NCBI RefSeq assembly: GCF_027595985.1 | Contig: NC_073306.1 | Location: 98,897,426-98,961,425 of the forward strand | Source of the DNA: Sorex araneus | Lineage: Eukaryota; Chordata; Mammalia; Eulipotyphla; Soricidae | DNA: 64,000 nucleotides | Reading direction: 5' to 3' | Part shown: piece after piece, positions 53,165 through 62,590 of the stretch | How the letters are laid out: every line of letters starts with the position of its first letter | Position numbering within the stretch: the stretch's first letter is position 1 | Notes under the pieces: generated by a model | Databases searched by the model: none | Seen by the model: only the letters and a program-made list of their open reading frames with translations | What the model was told of the DNA's origin: nothing | Translations under genes and position numbers: made by a program

Positions 53165-53497
53165 ACCATAATTCATTGCATTACTCAGCACAATAGCTAA
53201 GATATGGAATCTATCTAGGTGTCTAATGAACTCTAGTGGATTATGAAGGTGCGGTGCATATATCACTGTCACTGTATCACTGTCATCCCATTGCTCATCG
53301 ATTTGCTCAAGTGGGCACCAGTAATGTCTCCATTGTGATACTTGTTACTGTTTTTGGCATATCAAATATATCATGGGTAGCTTGCCAGGCTCTGCCGTGC
53401 ATGGGTATATATGTACACAATGGAATACCATGAAGCTGCAAGGAAAAATGGCGTGCAATTTGAAGCAACTTGGGTGGAACTGGAGGATATCACAATC
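53165..53497 (+). mobile_element. Continuation of the old L1 target, interrupted by an RTE-tailed SINE
   Basis: 53165-53260 (CATTGCATTACTCAGCACAA, GATATGGAATCTATCTAGGT) continues the ORF2 sequence cut at 50944. 53406-53497 (ATGTACACAATGGAATACCA, TGGGTGGAACTGGAGGATAT) continues it further, encoding an 'MEYHEAARKNGVQFEATWVELEDI'-like remnant across 20-residue-scale pieces. Confidence 0.72.
53261..53405 (-). mobile_element. RTE-tailed SINE, truncated
   Basis: The plus strand shows the reversed tail ATCACTGTCACTGTATCACT, GCTCATCGATTTGCTCAAGT, GGGCACCAGTAATGTCTCC, TGTTACTGTTTTTGGCATAT and GTAGCTTGCCAGGCTCTGCC. The tRNA head is missing. Confidence 0.9.
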
Positions 53498-53698
53498 TTT
53501 TGTTTATGTTTTGTTTTGTTTTGTTTTGTTTGTTGTTGGGTCACAAATGGTTGTGTTCAGTGATTACTCTGGTTCTATACACAGGCATCACTCCTGGCAG
53601 TTTCAGGGGACCTCTGAGAGTGCTGGGAACCGAACCCAGGTTGGACATGTGCAAGTGCCCTATAGTGCCCTCCCCACCGTACAATCTCTCCAGCCCCT
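53498..53698 (-). mobile_element. Shrew tRNA-headed SINE, diverged
   Basis: A (TTTTG)n tail, TTGGGTCACAAATGGTTGTG, GGCATCACTCCTGGCAGTTT, AACCGAACCCAGGTTGGAC and CAATCTCTCCAGCCCC. Confidence 0.9.
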
Positions 53699-53989
53699 GA
53701 AGGATATGGAATTATGTGAAGGAAGTCAGAAGACACAAGGCATGAGCACTCATAAAATATATATAGGAGAACAGGAAAGGAGAGAAACTGAGCAAGAGAA
53801 GTAAGAATAAGAAGACAGGACGTTAACTGGGAGCAGGTGTCAAGGATCTCAGGAACTCAGTGGTGTAAAAGAGTGGTATTAATCTGTATGTCCAAACTAC
53901 AGAGTCAACGACACTGAGAGCAAGAGACCCAAACTATACAACTAAACTTTAAAATGTGTCAGTTCCAGGAAAACAGGGGCCAAGAGGAC
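53699..53989. other. Possible old L1 3' flank
   Basis: Nothing certain. ACACAAGGCATGAGCACTCA and AACTGGGAGCAGGTG may be the worn end of the old L1. Confidence 0.3.
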
Positions 53990-54225
53990 TGGTCCTCTTG
54001 TTGGAAGTTTGTCAGCTTGCCACAAGTGTGTGGGGGGAGATGGGGGGAGGCAAAGAGACCAGTATGACAACAATGCAATAATAGAAATGATTACTCTGGA
54101 AAAGAATTTAGTGTTGAGGGTAGGTAAAGGGGTGTTGGAACATTGTATGACTGAAACCCAATCATAAAACTTTGTAACTGAGTATCTCACTGTGATTTGA
54201 TTTTTTAAAAAATTGATAAATAAAA
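53990..54225 (+). mobile_element. L1-type 3' end, diverged
   Basis: G-rich tract (GTGTGGGGGGAGATGGGGGG), TTGGAACATTGTATGACTGA, AACCCAATCATAAAACTTTG and CTCACTGTGATTTGATTTTT. Confidence 0.72.
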
Positions 54226-54324
54226 AATTTAAATACAATAAGTGAAAAATAGTAGCCAGGAAAAATGAATCCCTCATCTGAATTCTCTGACACAATTTCA
54301 AATAAAACTCCAACTCCAAATTTT

Positions 54325-54785
54325 AAAAAAATAGTAACTTAATATCCAAGAATAGTAGAAATAAGTACCAGTAGGTTGGCTCCATGGCTTGGAAGCTGGT
54401 CTCACTTGCTGGGGAAAAAGGCAGCTCAGATAGAGAAGGAAACACCAAGTAAAATGTGGTTGGAGATCCCGCTTGGGAAGGGAGATGTGTGCTGAAAGTA
54501 GACTAGAGACTGAACACAATGGCCACTCAATACCCCTATTGCAAACCACAACACCCAATTGGAGAGTGAGAGAGATCAAAAGGGAATACCCTGCCACAGA
54601 GGCAGGGTGGGGTGGGGGGAGATAGGATTGGGGAGGAGGGATACTGGGTTTATTGGTGGTGGAGAATGGGCACTGGTGGAGGGATGTGTTTGTGAACATT
54701 GTATGAGGGAAAAACAAGTTCTAAAATGTGTGAATCTGTATCTGTACCCACATGGTGATTCACTAATAAAAAAATAGTAACCAAA
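54325..54785 (+). mobile_element. L1 3' UTR, complete
   Basis: AAATAGTAACTTAATATCCA, GTACCAGTAGGTTGGCTCCA, AGACTAGAGACTGAACACAA, a G-rich tract at about 54595-54640, GGTGGTGGAGAATGGGCACT and GTGATTCACTAATAAAAAAA. A second mini 3' end (CACAGTGATTCATTAATAAA) follows at 54785-54845. Confidence 0.88.
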
Positions 54786-54889
54786 TGCAAACATGAAAGT
54801 TCATAAGTTTGTAACTGTACCTCACAGTGATTCATTAATAAAAAAATAAGAGAAAAAAATAGATGCCTGTTAAGGAGGTTGGCTGCAGG

Positions 54890-55035
54890 GTATGGAGGGA
54901 ACCTGGGGACAGTGATGGAAAGTAACTGACCCTGGCGGTGGGACTGGTGCTAGAATATTGTGTGTCTGAAACTCAACTATAAATAACTTTGTAAATCATG
55001 ATGCCCTCATTAAAATCTTTAATTATATATATTTA
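54890..55035 (+). mobile_element. Old L1-type 3' end
   Basis: GAACCTGGGGACAGTGATGG, GGTGGGACTGGTGCTAGAAT, CTGAAACTCAACTATAAATA and GCCCTCATTAAAATC. Confidence 0.6.
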
Positions 55036-55125
55036 AAAACTGTGGTATATATATACAAAAGAATCTGACCCTGACATAAGAAAAGACGAAACGGTGCCAT
55101 TCAATGCTATGTGAATGGAAGTAGA

Positions 55126-55255
55126 ATTTTTTGTTTGTTTTTAGTTTCTGGGTCACAATGGGGGATGTTCACATCTCGCTACTGGTGGTTCAGGGTACCA
55201 TGGGGTGCTGGGGATGAAAGCCAGGTTGGGCGCATTCTAGGCACGTAATATTCCA
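55126..55255 (-). mobile_element. Old tRNA-headed SINE fragment
   Basis: TTTCTGGGTCACAATGGGGG and GGTGCTGGGGATGAAAGCCAG. The head is lost. Confidence 0.6.
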
Positions 55256-55304
55256 TCCAGGGACAAATGACAGAGTAGTGCTTTCTACAAAGTTTAAAGA
55301 ATGG

Positions 55305-55490
55305 GGATGCTGGACCAATAGTATAAGGTAAAGTACTTGCCTTTCATGTGGCCAACCTGGGTTCAATCCCTCATATCCCCTATGTTCCCCCGACTCTGCC
55401 AGGAGTGACCCCTGAGTGTCCATCCAGTAGTAAGCCCCGAGCACCACCAAGAAATGTGACCCTAAAACCAATCCCCCCACCAAAAAAAGA
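55305..55490 (+). mobile_element. Shrew tRNA-headed SINE, diverged
   Basis: GGGATGCTGGACCAATAGTA, GTACTTGCCTTTCATGTGGC, GGGTTCAATCCCTCATATCC and GCCAGGAGTGACCCCTGAGT. Confidence 0.85.
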
Positions 55491-55509
55491 TTAAAAAATA
55501 AATGATGAG

Positions 55510-55675
55510 GAAGCTGGGTAGTGGGGGGTGATGGGAGGGAAACTAGGGATACAGGTGCTTGGAAGTGTACACTGGTGGAGAGAGGGGTGTTGTAACACTG
55601 TATGACAACTGAACCTAAATTATGAAGTTTTGTATAAATCTATCTCACAGTGATTCAATAATAAAACCTTTTAAA
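55510..55675 (+). mobile_element. L1-type 3' end
   Basis: GAAGCTGGGTAGTGGGGGGT, GAAGTGTACACTGGTGGAGA, CACTGTATGACAACTGAACC and CTCACAGTGATTCAATAATA. Confidence 0.7.
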
Positions 55676-56324
55676 GAAAGAATGAATGGTGATTTACTTT
55701 CTATTTTCCATTTTGTTCACTAGAATATAATCACTGCAATACTCAGATAATGGTAGATGTTAGTGGACTACCAGGAACATAATCATGATGTAACCTTAAT
55801 TTTAGCTGCCATTTCAGATGAACATAGCCTCTGACAATTTATACTGAGTATTGATTTAGAAAAGTCATCATTTTCAAACTACTATGAAGGATTTAAAATA
55901 GTTTGTGTTCACCTGTGATGAAGAACATATGAAGATAAATTTATTCTTGTCTAAATCATGTTAATTGCTATTCTCAGTAACAGAATTCTCCAGAAAAACA
56001 GAACAAAGGTCAGGAAGATAATTGGGGGAGAGACTGATTTGGTATTAGGGATTGACTCATATGATTATGGAAGATTATGAGAGGTATGGCCCAACTTAGC
56101 TTTCTGTAAATCAGAGACCCAGGAAAGTGAATTACAGTATAATTGGATGGAATGTGAAGGTCTGGGACCTGGGGAACTGATTCAAATTCCAGTGTGATGG
56201 CAGGAAATGAGATGAGGTGTCCCAGCTCAAGCTATACAGCAGTGAAAAAGAGAAAAAAATCTTCCTTTCCTGCCTTATGTTCTATTCAGGTACTTGATGA
56301 ATTGTACATCATCCATGCTGGAGT
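55676..56324. other. Unique DNA, no gene recognised
   Basis: AT-rich. No repeat or exon recognised. Confidence 0.4.
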
Positions 56325-56817
56325 GTGAAATGGGATACTATGCAGCTGTTAGGAGAGATGAAGTCATGAAATTTGCTTATAAATGGATAAACATGGGGAG
56401 TATCATGCTAAGTGAAATGAGTCAGAGAGGGACAGACATAGGACTGCACTCATTTGTGGAGTATAGAATAACATCACATGAGGCTGACATCCAAGGACAG
56501 TAAATAGAAGGGCCAGGGGGGTTCTCCATAGATGGAAGATTGCTTCATGAGTGGAGGGGAGAAGGCAGATGGAATAGAGAAGGGATCACTAAGAAAATGA
56601 TGGCTGGAGGAATCAGTCGGGTTGGGAGATGTGTACCAAAAGTAGATAATGGACCAAACATGATGAGCTCTCAGTGACTGTGTTGCAAGCCATAATGCCC
56701 AAAAGGAGAGAGAGAGTATGGGAAATATTGTCTGCCATGGAGACAGGGGAAGGGTGGGAAAGAGGGGGGTATACCTGGGATATTTGTGGTGGGGAATGTG
56801 CACTGGTGGAGGGATTA
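56325..56817 (+). mobile_element. L1 3' end (last ORF2 codons and 3' UTR)
   Basis: Starts within ORF2 (MGYYAAVRRDEVMKFAY, MLSEMSQ) and runs through ACATGAGGCTGACATCCAAG, AGTAGATAATGGACCAAACA, a G-rich tract and GGGGAATGTGCACTGGTGGA. It breaks off at GGGATT without an A tail, just before two copies of ATTATACAATTGGTA (about 56815 and 56837). Confidence 0.88.
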
Positions 56818-57552
56818 TACAATTGGTATATTGAATTATTATACAATTGGTAATAAGGAGTATGAGGATTTCCTTAAAATTAGTAACATACAGGAACTCC
56901 TTCTAAAAATGTATTTTGCTTACTTATAAATTTATAGTAACTATAGTAACAGAAATGCAATAGAGTATCAATTTGCCACAAGTGGGTATTCAGGTTAATA
57001 GAATACTCATGCATATATTTGTGTTATCTCAGTTTAATTCAGATGTACATCATCAACTATCAAAAGCTTAAGATAATAATTTTAAAGCTTCCATAAGCAT
57101 ATAAACACTTTAATGAGTGATGATTCAGAAAGCATCTGTTCTGAAATGATCACTCATGCCCTTTATGCTTGCCCAATAAATAGGCATTTCATGCAGAATA
57201 TCAGATAAATAGGTATTCCTGGAGATGGAGGGAAAGAAAGGAGTGATGTAAATAAAGGGTTTTAGAGTCCCATGACAGTGACTGAAACTGTCTCTGCCTT
57301 GTGATCCTGGGTAAGTAACCCAGTCATTACCTGTACACTGTGGGCAGTAAAAGTAGGTGACCGTCTCACAGACAGTGCCCGTGTAGGGCAGTGTAGGTGG
57401 CTGTCTCACAGGCCATGGAGGGGGGACTAAGGATTTAGGTGGAATTCTAATTATAAGCACCTATATTGAAAGCTTCATGAATAGCAACAGCTATCATTAG
57501 CTGGTTGGGATGTATGCAGCGGTCTAGAAATCTCTGCTGGGAGGGGAGCAAG
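56818..57552. other. Unique DNA with a possible MIR
   Basis: 57262-57370 (TCTCTGCCTTGTGATCCTGG, GTAAGTAACCCAGTCATTAC) recalls the MIR core (GTGACCTTGGGCAAGTTAC). A partial duplication (ACCGTCTCACAGACAGTGCC / GGCTGTCTCACAGGCC) lies near 57360-57415. No gene. Confidence 0.4.
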
Positions 57553-57569
57553 AGGAGCAATCACTTTAG

Positions 57570-58807
57570 GCTCTCCGCTGCTGCATGAGCACGACCCCGG
57601 AGGCCAACTGAACTACTTTAGACATGAGCAGCTCGCAAAAATGCCTCCAGACTGTGAACTGAGTCACTGCCTCATGCAGCGCCAGTGGGCAATGGTTTCT
57701 CTCTCCAGGCTTTTCCATCTTATGAGCACCACAAAAGGGAAGTAAAAGCTTGCAGTGATGCAATTTCTGGCAGAATTTTCCCTGGACTTTTTACTGAAAT
57801 CCAAAATCCAAAAGAGCTAATATATCTTAAATGTCAGCAACGTGCAACGGTTCCTTTTTAGCAGGTCTGACTTTGGGGGGAAACTCCAAACAATAATAGT
57901 GAGTTTTTTGTTGAAATATTGAAGGTAATCAAAGTAGCAGCCATTTCTCTAGAATGTGAACTAAGCTATAGCCCCATGCCAGCTGAGCAGAGGAAATATC
58001 CTTCTTTCTCGGTTCTTCTCCCTTTTCAGGGAGAAACGCGGTGTGGCATCCACCATACTATGAGGTCTATTAAACAGGAACAAACTTGGTGGCGCGGGAA
58101 AGGGAAAAAAAAGTATGTACTTGGAACAGCGGGACGCTTGGGCAGTCTCGGGCCGAAGCTGATACCAGCACATGCTCCGCCAAGATTCGACCCGGGTGGC
58201 CACACTTTTGTGCGGCCACTTTGCTGCTGATCAACTAGAATCCAGAGGCCAACTAGACTACTTTTGGTTCCAGAAACTGCTTGCAGCCATGTCTCTAGAC
58301 TGTGAACTAAGCCAAAGCCCCACGCCAGCCTTGGATGAGAAATATTGTTCTTTCTCGATTTTTTTCCCCCCTTGTCGGGCGGCGTGGTGTCAGCCATATT
58401 ATGAGGACTATTAAGCAGGCACGAACTTGGTGGCGCAGGAAGGAGGAAAAAAAAAGAGTTATGTTCTTGGAACAGCGGGGCTTCATATCTCTTCATTCTC
58501 AGCAATGGAAAACTAATTATCAAATGCTTCCTTGGCAGTAGGGCTGTTTTTTTTGGGGGGAAACTCCAACAGCAATAGTGAGTTTTGTGTTGAAATATGG
58601 AATGCAATCAAGGTAAAGAGAAAATGAAGTGAAATTTATCAGTTACGCAGGCGGGGTGGGGGGCGGGGGGTGGGAGGTATACTGGGGTTTTTGGTGGTGG
58701 AATATGGGCACTGGAGAAGGGATGGGTGTTTGAGTATTGTATAACTGAGACATAAGCCTGAGAATTTTGTAACTTTCCACATGGTGATTCAATAAAAAAA
58801 AAAAAAA
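57570..58807 (+). mobile_element. ORF-less composite element with three diverged monomers
   Basis: Flanked by AGGAGCAATCACTTTAG at 57553-57569 and 58808-58824; 1,238 bp. Three related units begin near 57640 (TGCCTCCAGACTGTGAACTG), 57945 (TTTCTCTAGAATGTGAACTA) and 58290 (TGTCTCTAGACTGTGAACTA), each followed by a CCATGCCAGC/CACGCCAGCC piece. The second and third have GGCGTGGTGT/CGGTGTGGCA...CCATA.TATGAGG and ACTTGGTGGCGC. It ends in a G-rich tract and an L1-type 3' end with AATAAA and a 15-A tail. No reading frame spans the units. Confidence 0.88.
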
Positions 58808-58824
58808 AGGAGCAATCACTTTAG

Positions 58825-59139
58825 AAGCGTTAAGTCATGCTTTTATACTGATTCTATGCTTAGTTGAGAAATCTGGGAAAGGCTTAAAACTTAGAGGAAG
58901 CTGATGGCTCCCTTTGCCCCATGTTCTCCTTCCCTGGAGATAAGCAGGGATGTTTTGCCTTGCCCTTTCCAATCCAAACCACCAACCAGCGAGTCTGGGA
59001 CTGCAGGGAGACAGAGCTCCAGGAAGGAGAGGCAGTGCTCGCCAAGCTCAAGCTCCTGAACACCAGCGCAGCTTCTCCACTCCGGCGAATTTCCCTTTTC
59101 CTGGGATGAGGAGGGCAGGTTCTGAGGGTTTATTTATTT
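58825..59139. other. Unique DNA upstream of AKAP10
   Basis: Short open frames only (58921-59141). No exon recognised. Confidence 0.4.
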
Positions 59140-59312
59140 GAGGGGGGAAAGAGGGGTTCCCCCGGCCTCCCCCCCCCCCACGGCGGTGCTCAGAGCTTAA
59201 TCCTGGCTCTACTCAGGGATCACTGGTAGACGTCGGGGACCACATGTGGTGCCAGGGAACGAACCCGGGTCACCCGAGTGCAAGGCGAGCGCCCTACCCG
59301 CAGTCCCAGCGC
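59140..59312 (-). mobile_element. Old tRNA-headed SINE
   Basis: A C-rich worn tail, GCGGTGCTCAGAGCTTAATC, CTCAGGGATCACTGG, GGGAACGAACCCGGGTCACC and GCGCCCTACCCGCAGTCCC. Confidence 0.78.
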
Positions 59313-59499
59313 AATTTCCCCCTCAAGCTTTATTCCCCAAACCTCATCAGCGGAGCCCCGCCTGTCTGCCCGCAACCTCAGCACCAGCTGGGGCCCAGTC
59401 GGTCGCAGGACGCAGAGGCGGCCTCCTGTCCCTGCGCTGTCCGGACCTCGGAGGGCGCTGCCTCTCCGGTGGCGGTGTAGACGCTACATCTGGCTCACC

Positions 59500-59516
59500 A
59501 CCTGGGCCAGGTGAGT
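59500..59516 (+). other. Candidate splice donor of an unassigned upstream exon
   Basis: GGGCCAG/GTGAGT at about 59510 is a near-perfect donor at the end of a GC-rich stretch (59380-59512). It could end an alternative 5' exon of AKAP10 or a non-coding RNA. There is no protein match. Confidence 0.3.
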
Positions 59517-60308
59517 TTTCTCTCCGCTAAAACCGACTCGAAGGAATGTTGTTCCTCTGAGGGGCTTTAGCACAATGCCGACGACAGTCAACTTTTACCA
59601 TCAGCTGACTTGAAACGCTATCAACAAAATGGGCAAATCTGTTTACTTGCTACCAATACTGATGTATTTCAGTAATGGTGAAAAAACCCCGAATCGTCTC
59701 AGCCAAAATGCCTCCTCTCAGGGCTTGTTTTCCACATTCGGCACAGGAAGGGCTCCGTTGTATTAAAACAAAGAAGCAAATAAAACAAACAAGCCCCAGT
59801 GAACATTTAAGACCATGCTCCTTCCCAGCAGGATCAGTTACAACCAGAACCCATTCGCGGTGCAAGGTACTGAAGACGCTCCGGCTTAGAGCAGAAGATG
59901 CACCACAGACACGAAAGAGCAGGCAGCAGGAATCGCGGGAGGGGTGATCTCGCTGTTGCACTCTCTTCAAACTATGAGCATCTGCAGGGATCGCACTGCA
60001 AGCACGAGATCTTCGCTGGCGCTGGAACGGAGGGAGCCTGCTACGAAGGCCGTTTCCCGTCCCCACGGGGAAGCCAGGCACTGGCAGCGCGCGCGCCGCG
60101 GGGCTCGTTCTCCGGGTAAGCGGGGGGTGGCGACGCAAGGGGAAGCGCATTTGCCGGCCAGGGCCGTTGAGTCGACGGCAAGGCCCTCTGAGCAGGCGCT
60201 GTTGGCACAGAGCGCAGCCGGTCCCGGGGAGGCTGCTTCGGGGAAGCTCACACGCCTGGGCTCTTCCCAAGGCAGCGGCTGCAGAGCCCATGGCGGGCGC
60301 GGGCGCGG

Positions 60309-60336
60309 GTCACGTGGCGGGTGCGAGTCACGTGGC
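60309..60336 (+). promoter_or_regulatory. Tandem GTCACGTGGC E-boxes
   Basis: GTCACGTGGC at 60309-60318 and 60327-60336, 18 bp apart, in a near-perfect 18-bp repeat (GCGGGTCACGTGGCGGGT, then GCGAGTCACGTGGCGGGC). CACGTG binds USF and MiT/TFE-type factors; which one acts here is not known. Confidence 0.6.
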
Positions 60337-60452
60337 GGGCGCGCCCCGCCCCCTCGCCGGAGGAGGCGGGAGGGGCGGGGCCGCGGCGCGGCCTCCCGTG
60401 AAGCCTCGCGCGGGGAAGGACCGGAACTCCGGCCCGGCGGCTTGTTGAGAAT

Positions 60453-60530
60453 ATGGCGGCAGGCGCTGCTGGGGCGTCGGGACGCTGCCGCGGGGCTCTC
60501 AGCCGGAGGAAGGGGCGCTCTCCGGGCTAG
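60453..60530 (+). other. Possible upstream ORF in the AKAP10 5' leader
   Basis: ATG at 60453 opens a 25-codon frame (MAAGAAGASGRCRGALSRRK and GRSPG) ending at TAG 60528-60530, 43 bp before the AKAP10 ATG and in another frame. It is relevant only if transcription starts upstream of 60453. The same ATG is the core of the YY1-type motif, so it may instead mark the start-site region. Confidence 0.4.
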
Positions 60531-60573
60531 TGCGGAGGCCGCTGTGCTCCCGGGAGTCCGGGCCGGTTGCTGG

Positions 60574-60661
60574 ATGAGGGGAGCCGGGCCCTCCCCGCGC
60601 CAGTCCCCCCGCGCCCTCCGGCCCGACCCGGGCCCCGCCATGTCCTTCTTCCGGCGGAAAG
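60574..60661 (+). CDS. AKAP10: A-kinase anchoring protein 10 (D-AKAP2), first coding exon
   Basis: AKAP10 tethers cAMP-dependent protein kinase through its regulatory subunits. The full protein has two RGS-type domains and a C-terminal PKA-binding helix, none of which lie in this window. The exon encodes 29 residues, MRGAGPSPRQSPR, then ALRPDPGPAMSFFRRK, plus the first base of the next codon. As I remember the human protein, it differs by one residue (A for T at position 14). The Arg-rich, acid-poor N-terminus suits the mitochondrial targeting proposed for this protein. The exon ends AAAG/GTAGCG; a phase-1 junction fits the Val codon that follows in human. A second in-frame ATG at 60640 (GCCATGT) begins MSFFRRK and is a possible alternative start. 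It lies in a CpG island with E-boxes just upstream. Confidence 0.92.
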
Positions 60662-61952
60662 GTAGCGGGCGGCGGGCGCGGGCGGGCGGCGGGCGCTGGG
60701 GGACCGGCGCGGGGCGGGCGGGCGCCTCCGGCGTGCACACACCCGAGGCTGGAGCCGCCTCCCGGCGGTGGCGCTGCGTCCGGACACTGCCGCGCCGGGA
60801 GGGAGGGCTCCGTAGTTCCCGGGCACTGGAGCGCCTGGCTTCCTCGGGCCGGGAGGGGCCGGAGCGGCGTGGGAGCGTGGTTTCCCTCTGTCGTGTGCCG
60901 CCCCGTCTCCGCCGGCGGCTGGAGGGGGCTGTCCACGGGGACGCCACTTGCCGCCCGAGTCCGGCAGGCTCCTGCCCCCGGCCCCGGCCGTCCGGCGAGG
61001 GGCTTACGGAGGGGCTGGCGTTCCGTTGGAAACGCGGATGCACAGCGAGCAAGTATGGGTCTTTGAGTGATGGTGGGTCTTGTATCAGAGCTTGTTGCTT
61101 CGGAGAAGACGTGCCAGACAGAGACGTTTTGCTGGGTAAAAGTCGGGCTGGGGCTCGCCCGACGGCGCCGCGAGACGGAAAAGTGTCGATTCACTTCGCT
61201 GCTTTCCCGTCGGCGACCCGGGATTCCTGAGCCTCCCAGTCTACTAAGAAGCATATTTTAAAGTGCATAGACATTTAGAAACTGATGCTTTGTGATAAAT
61301 ATATTATGAATTTATACACCTAAACAGTGCTAAAAGAACGCAATGGAATGTTAAGATAGGGCGAGAATAAGCATTTAAAGTACCCGGATAGTTAATGATT
61401 GCCTAATTTGTTTGACCTGCTTCAAGTTTTGTCGTTTCCCCTTTTGAAAGGGGAAAACTATTCAATGTGTAATGAAGGAAATTGGGTGTTGCGCAACAAA
61501 CTATTGTCTCTATTCACCAAGTACTTTGAATATCTTCTGTGCTGGGCTGTCAGCTTCGACCAAGGTGTGCTGGCATAGACAGGCAATAAATAAATAAATC
61601 TCTTTTTTTCTATTTTGCTTGTTTGCTTTTCATTCATTCTTTCTGTTTACAAATTAAAGTGTTATGAAAGAGATCTGAGGAAGGAAATGTTTTGGTTGGA
61701 TATAAGAGAAAGGCCTTTGCCAGAAGATATTGAAATTTAGAGCTGAAGAGTCAGTAGGAAGTAACTTAGAGATCAGGAAAGAGCATTTTCGAAGAAGATG
61801 AGGCCAGGGGTTAGTGTCCTTCAAGAAAGGAAAGGCCACTGTGAGTTAGGCAGAGGAGGAGATAAGGATGATAAGGATGATTCACAACTATAGTCCAAAA
61901 TTAGATTTCATTCCAGGAGCAGAGACAATGTTAATTTAAAAATTTAAAGTGG

Positions 61953-62083
61953 AGGGGCCAGGGCAGGTACGGTGCTTGCCTTGCATGTGGCCAACCTGGA
62001 TTCCATTCCCTGCATCCCATATGGTCCCCTGAGCCCTCTACCAATGATTACTGAGTGCTGCTGTGTGTGACCCCAAAACAAAG
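61953..62083 (+). mobile_element. Old tRNA-headed SINE
   Basis: GAGGGGCCAGGGCAGGTACG, GCTTGCCTTGCATGTGGCC, CATCCCATATGGTCCCCTGA and GTGTGTGACCCCAAAAC. The head is shortened. Confidence 0.8.
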
Positions 62084-62085
62084 CA

Positions 62086-62330
62086 CGGTAGCACTGTCTG
62101 TGGCACTGTCATCCCATTTTTCATTGATTTGCTCGGGTGGCCACCAGTAACGTCTCCATTGTGAGACTTGGTACTGTTTTTGGCATATCGAATATGCCAC
62201 GGGTAGCTTGCCAGGCTCTGCAGGTACAGTCAGGTACCTTGCCAGGCTCTCCAAGAGGGACCCAAGAATCAAACCCGGGTTGGCCTCGTGCAAGGCAAAT
62301 GCCCTACCCACTGTGCTATCACTCCAGTCC
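62086..62330 (-). mobile_element. SINE with tRNA head and RTE tail
   Basis: Plus strand, reversed: TAGCACTGTCTGTGGCACTG, GGCCACCAGTAACGTCTCC, GGTACTGTTTTTGGCATATC, GTAGCTTGCCAGGCTCTG, AATCAAACCCGGGTTGGCC and GTGCTATCACTCCAGTCC. Flanking CCAAAACAAA at about 62073 and 62328. Confidence 0.93.
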
Positions 62331-62395
62331 AAAACAAAAAAACCCTAAAATTTAAAGTGGATTTAAAAATATGTATTATATATAGTAATATTTTT

Positions 62396-62430
62396 GTGTG
62401 TATATATATGTGTGTGTGTGTGTGTGTGTG
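62396..62430. repeat. (TG)n microsatellite with TA interruption
   Basis: TGTGTGTATATATATGTGTG and further GT units. Confidence 0.95.
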
Positions 62431-62437
62431 CATAATT

Positions 62438-62590
62438 CTAGAGGCCAGAGAGCTAGTATAGAGGTAAGATACAGAGGTAAGACACTAGCCTCGTACCGTG
62501 TTTTATCCTCCGTACCGCGTGGTTCCCAGAGCACAGAGCTGGGAGTAGCCCCTTGTTATCACAGGTGTGACTCCTCACCCCACCCACTAA
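62438..62590 (+). mobile_element. Very old SINE
   Basis: GAGGCCAGAGAGCTAGTATA, CAGAGCTGGGAGTAGCC and CACAGGTGTGACTCC are in SINE order. An internal GGTAAGATACA / GGTAAGACACT duplication is present. Confidence 0.6.

Larger units (their letters stand above)
59380..61250 (+). promoter_or_regulatory. AKAP10: AKAP10 CpG island and promoter region
   Basis: Dense CpG from about 60.0 to 61.2 kb with a smaller GC-rich shoulder at 59.38-59.52 kb. The core upstream of the ATG holds two CACGTG E-boxes, GC boxes (GCCCCGCCCCCT at about 60342-60353 and GAGGGGCGGGGCC at about 60370-60382), and an ATGGCGGC YY1-type site at 60453-60460. No TATA box. This is the layout of a broad housekeeping promoter. Confidence 0.8.

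Noticed and set aside
59944-61230. 428-residue open frame across the AKAP10 CpG island and long antisense frames there
   Set aside because: GC-rich DNA lacks stop codons. The frame runs through the AKAP10 exon 1 donor into the intron; only the exon 1 part corresponds to a known protein.
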